A DNA stretch of 64,000 nt from Craterilacuibacter sp. RT1T. GTDB taxonomy: Bacteria; Pseudomonadota; Gammaproteobacteria; Burkholderiales; Chromobacteriaceae. The translations under genes and the position numbers were made by a program. Location: assembly GCF_023502145.1 (NCBI RefSeq), contig NZ_JAMFLI010000003.1, forward strand, positions 186,001-250,000. Direction: 5' to 3'. Under the pieces are notes generated by a model that had not been told where the DNA came from, searched no databases, and was given only the letters and a program-made list of their open reading frames with translations. Positions 63,518 to 64,000 of the stretch are shown piece after piece (position 1 is the stretch's first letter; each line of letters starts with the position of its first letter).

Positions 63518-63566
63518 CTTGCCTGCGTGCCATGATAAATTCATTCCCGATCTGAGCTTGACTGCC

Positions 63567-64000
63567 ATGAATCCCGACAAACAAAGCTTCAATGTGATGG
63601 CGGCCATCCGTATTGCCGCGGTACTGCTGCTACTGGCTGCCTGCCTTAAGGTGATCCAGCCTTTTCTTGGTGCGCTGATCTGGGCATCCATCATTTCCAT
63701 TGCCACCTGGCCTTACTATCGTTGGCTGGCCAGGCATATGGGCCAGCGCGACAAACTGGCTGCCATCGCCATTGTGTTGATACTGATGATTGCCATTGCC
63801 GCGCCTATTAGTGTCATGGCGGTCAAGCTGGCGCATAGCCTGCCCGATACCCAGACGCTGGAAACCTTGAGCCACTATCCGGTACCACATGCCCCGGCCT
63901 GGTTGGACAGCATTCCGCTGGTTGGCCACAAGCTCAATGCCTTCTGGCTCTCGGTGCAGGCCGATGTGCCCGGCTTTATCGAAAAACTGCGCCCGACCGC
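63567..64000 (+). CDS. AI-2E/PerM-family membrane protein (partial, 5' end)
   Basis: The first 144 codons of a membrane protein starting MNPDKQSFNVMAAIRIAAV. Two N-terminal helices, a third around IAIVLILMIAIAAPISVMA, and the periplasmic region before the family core fit the AI-2E transporter (PerM/TqsA) family. The window ends before the conserved C-terminal half, so a specific role cannot be given. Confidence 0.75.
   Translation, partial: MNPDKQSFNVMAAIRIAAVLLLLAACLKVIQPFLGALIWASIISIATWPYYRWLARHMGQRDKLAAIAIVLILMIAIAAPISVMAVKLAHSLPDTQTLETLSHYPVPHAPAWLDSIPLVGHKLNAFWLSVQADVPGFIEKLRPT

Noticed and set aside
1-64000. CRISPR array, tRNA or rRNA genes
   Set aside because: No regularly spaced repeats and no recognisable tRNA or rRNA sequence were seen on either strand.

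Overview
The window reads as the chromosome of a GC-rich, Gram-negative betaproteobacterium, most likely Neisseriales/Chromobacteriaceae-like. The evidence is the set of housekeeping proteins (GlnE, WaaF, DsbD, FtsK, HemH, RecJ next to an RpfE-like protein, YhdP, TldD), an outer-membrane/LPS gene and a PHB-type acetoacetyl-CoA reductase. The species cannot be named from sequence alone. Three stretches break the GC-rich background: the left end (about 1-970), an integron remnant (about 21.1-23.5 kb) and the acid-stress gene hdeA with its surroundings.

Region by region. 1-970: the end of an integrated filamentous phage (Inoviridae type), with a partial ssDNA-binding protein, two tiny genes, a divergent repressor with paired operators, and a dif-like sequence at the edge. 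1.1-14.7 kb: metabolic and housekeeping genes (phaB, free-methionine-sulfoxide reductase, a chromosomal KfrA-like protein, M32 carboxypeptidase, glutaredoxin, tldD, a nitrilase-family amidase, yhdP, glnE). 14.7-16.6 kb: zinc-finger protein, waaF and a TetR regulator. 16.7-21.0 kb: a divergent catabolic locus with a PuuA-like glutamine synthetase, a class III aminotransferase and an SDR, facing a GntR/FCD regulator across two palindromic operators. 21.1-23.5 kb: a decayed integron with a truncated, nonsense-mutated intI and three gene cassettes with attC sites. 23.6-26.6 kb: secreted M28 peptidase, methyltransferase, thymidine kinase.

26.6-38.3 kb is one long minus-strand locus: ureA-ureB-ureC-crcB-crcB-ureE-ureF-ureG-ureD-urea transporter-cbiM(PDGLE)-cbiQ-cbiO-MFS. 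It would import urea and nickel, build and load urease, and carry two fluoride-channel subunits inside the operon. The order resembles the Brucella ure2 operon, apart from the inserted crcB pair. Next to it are a ClC chloride/proton antiporter, the periplasmic acid chaperone HdeA and an amino-acid permease, so 26.6-41.7 kb looks like an acid-resistance region.

41.8-57.8 kb: ferredoxin, pseudouridine synthase, YdjM-like protein, cold-shock protein, a stand-alone ClpP-like protease, recJ and an rpfE-like gene, an M23 endopeptidase, anmK, ftsK, hemH, two tandem LivK-type binding proteins and an alpha/beta hydrolase with no ordinary start codon. 57.9-61.7 kb: a complete siaABCD signalling operon (phosphatase, kinase, phospho-switch, diguanylate cyclase). 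61.7-64 kb: dsbD and a partial AI-2E-family permease. No tRNA, rRNA or CRISPR array was seen.
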